The notes under the pieces are model-generated. The model did no database searches. It was not told where the DNA came from and was given only the letters and a program-made list of their open reading frames with translations. Of a stretch of DNA of 64,000 bases, positions 62,128 to 64,000 are shown one piece after another. The position numbers and the translations under genes are program-made. This DNA comes from Pachypanchax playfairii. Lineage: Eukaryota > Chordata > Actinopteri > Cyprinodontiformes > Aplocheilidae. The stretch covers positions 20,521 through 84,520 of the forward strand of contig SSNP01000380.1 of NCBI GenBank assembly GCA_006937955.1, in the 5' to 3' direction. Each line of letters opens with the position of its first letter. Within the stretch, counting starts at the first letter, position 1.

Positions 62128-64000
62128 GCTTTGAGAATTTGTTTGTCTTGGCCAGCTTTCTACAAGGTGAGCTGACTTTGATCAGAGTCTCTTTATTTGA
62201 TGAAGTGACGCTTTCTGGGCACCAGCGCTGTTTAAGGTAAACAAAACGCTATCTGATCCGTCTTTGTTTTTCCCCATTGGACTGAGAATATCCTGCTAAA
62301 AAGGGCAGACTGACGGTTCCATCATGTTCTTAGTGCTAAATACATTCTTAAAGAACAATATGTTGGATTTTCAAGCAGAAAAACATTGTCATATATTTGG
62401 TGTATTTCTGCCTCATTTTGATTATGATTTGCCCAAGAAGCACCTGATGGGTGATCCAAGTCTTTCTGCCAGTAGCTGCTTTTACAGTGTCTTTTCTTAA
62501 ATCTTTAGTCAATAAGATATATTATTATCTTAACTGCACTATATGTACCAAAAACCTTGGTAGTTGATGGAAGGGTTGGATAGTAATAGAGTTAAAAGGT
62601 TTACATGAATAATTATGAACCTTGAAAACTTTGTAGACATAGAAAGACTTGTTATATTTCTTCATTTAATTTTGGTCATTCTAAGGACTTACTATGTGCT
62701 TTTTAATCACACTTTTTAATTAAAAATGCACCAGACATTTAATATTTTTCATCTCTACACATAAAACAAAGTGAATTGATTGCCAGACTCGTTTGTTCAT
62801 TAACAGCGTGCAACCTTTTCTTTATGGTTGGATCAATTGAGTTCAGAATTCCTTTAATTTATCAACTAAACTCGACTAATTTATATCTGTAAAATCTATT
62901 CAATAACTGCTGGTTTGATTACACATGCCCAACATAAGTTCCTGTTGGGCAGCGTGTTATCACTGTAGTGGAGACGGTGTGACACAGTGAAAGAACAAGC
63001 AGAACCTGTTCTGTTAAAGATTTGGATCTTTTCAAACGAATCTCTCTGAATCAACAGGTGATAAAGAGTCAACAGAAATAATAACAATCCATCTCTCCTT
63101 CTCATAAGACAACAAGTACTTTTAAAGTTGTTGAAAAAAGAAGTTTGACCCACGAAGATGTCGTTTGTCATCTGAATCTTAGTGCCACCTTTGCAGGAGG
63201 CGACTGCCAAACATCTTTTCAAATATCTATAAATTAGCTAACTGTTCTTACAAATGCTCCTCTGACATGCCATACATCTGGGGTTGCTAATTAAGATGGC
63301 ATGTTAGATAATTAATGCCTTCACTCTACTAATTAGTGCTCACTTAGTGCCGTAGCTGTTGAGATGTGAAAAACAGCGCTAAGCTAATGTTACTGTAATT
63401 CGACACCAGTGGTGTGAAACGAGAGATCAGAGAAGATTTTGAAACAAAAAGGTAAAACAGGAAACATAATTGAGCTTCATCTTTAAGAGTGTTATGATTG
63501 AAGGAATGTCTTTACAGAGTCTCAGTTTAATGAGGTGTCCAGGTGTTTGTAGTATTTGTGCTACTTTGTTTATTTATGGATTTGAAGTAAGTTAATATAA
63601 CTGTTCTTCTTGAGGCCTTTAATGACTTTGAAGTGGCTTCTTCTTTTTCACGCCTGCTTTTTCTAACTCTGATGGTTCCAAACGTCCCATCAAGGACACT
63701 TTGGCTACATGTCAGTCCTCTGATTCTGCAGGAGAGATAAGAAGATGGGAAAGAACAGTGGATGGGACTCTTGCATAATTTATAGACAGCAAAAATCAAT
63801 TTTGAGGCATAAATTAGTTTGATGTTAATTAGTTGCAGATTGGTCTTTTACAAAAGGTGCATTTGAAATCAGTTCAGGAAGCAATTTATTCAGCTAGAGA
63901 TCGATTAACGGAGATGATTGTGATGTTAAATATCATGATAACAATATTCATCGTGATAAATGCACATTTTCTGTTCCGTCATTGTAATACTGAACAAATT

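Larger units (their letters stand above)
54176..64000 (+). other. Intron downstream of Ig2 exon (3' end outside window)
   Basis: It starts with GTAAGA at the donor of the Ig2 exon and runs to the end of the window. I found no exon that could encode the third Ig domain. Contents I can name are an ATTC microsatellite (54878), a G-rich tract (62109) and a possible conserved non-coding block (58920-59165). Otherwise it is AT-rich unique-looking sequence with no recognised gene, RNA or mobile element. Confidence 0.75.

Noticed and set aside
1..64000. Search by eye for tRNA, rRNA and snRNA genes
   Set aside because: No cloverleaf with a convincing T-loop (GGTTCGAATCC type) and no rRNA or snRNA core motif was seen. 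A covariance-model scan would be decisive and could not be run.

Overview
The window is vertebrate genomic DNA, most likely from a teleost fish. It is AT-rich and gene-poor, has long introns with GT-AG splice sites, and carries microsatellites and fish-type transposon relics: Tc1-like, Harbinger-like, hAT-like, L1 and L2/CR1-like. A percomorph is plausible, but that is inference. No prokaryotic gene, operon or CRISPR array is present, and I recognised no RNA gene.

Only one gene is supported. Three consecutive plus-strand coding exons at 35257-35536, 49509-49695 and 54022-54175 encode the first immunoglobulin domain and most of the second of an interleukin-1 receptor accessory protein-like receptor (il1rapl1 favoured, il1rapl2 possible). 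Splice phases match at both junctions, the reading frame stays open, and the Ig cysteines and tryptophans fall where expected. The signal-peptide exon was not found in the 35 kb upstream. The third Ig, transmembrane and TIR exons must lie beyond position 64000. About 99% of the window is therefore intron, in keeping with the very large introns known for this gene family.

Layout: 1-35256 is the intron before the first Ig exon. It holds a (TAC)n tract next to a common fish repeat (17378-17740), a four-copy tandem array with TTAGGG-like motifs separated by (TG)n (18641-20036), a near-perfect large inverted repeat carrying two copies of a Harbinger-transposase-like N-terminal fragment (26345-27684), and a 201 bp hAT-like MITE (31564-31764). 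The next intron, 35537-49508, has hairpins, a (CA)n tract and a LINE tail relic. The 4.3 kb intron 49696-54021 holds a 730 bp Tc1 fold-back derivative, an L1 fragment, an L2/CR1-like reverse transcriptase fragment, a single N at 53279 and a second partial copy of the same Tc1 element. That layout looks like a mis-assembly or an ectopic recombination product. The final intron, 54176-64000, has no recognised gene but contains stretches that look like conserved non-coding DNA.

The most interesting items are the large Harbinger-like inverted repeat, the homogeneous four-copy array and the Tc1/L1/L2 junction. None amounts to a convincing new biological system; each is presented with its own test.
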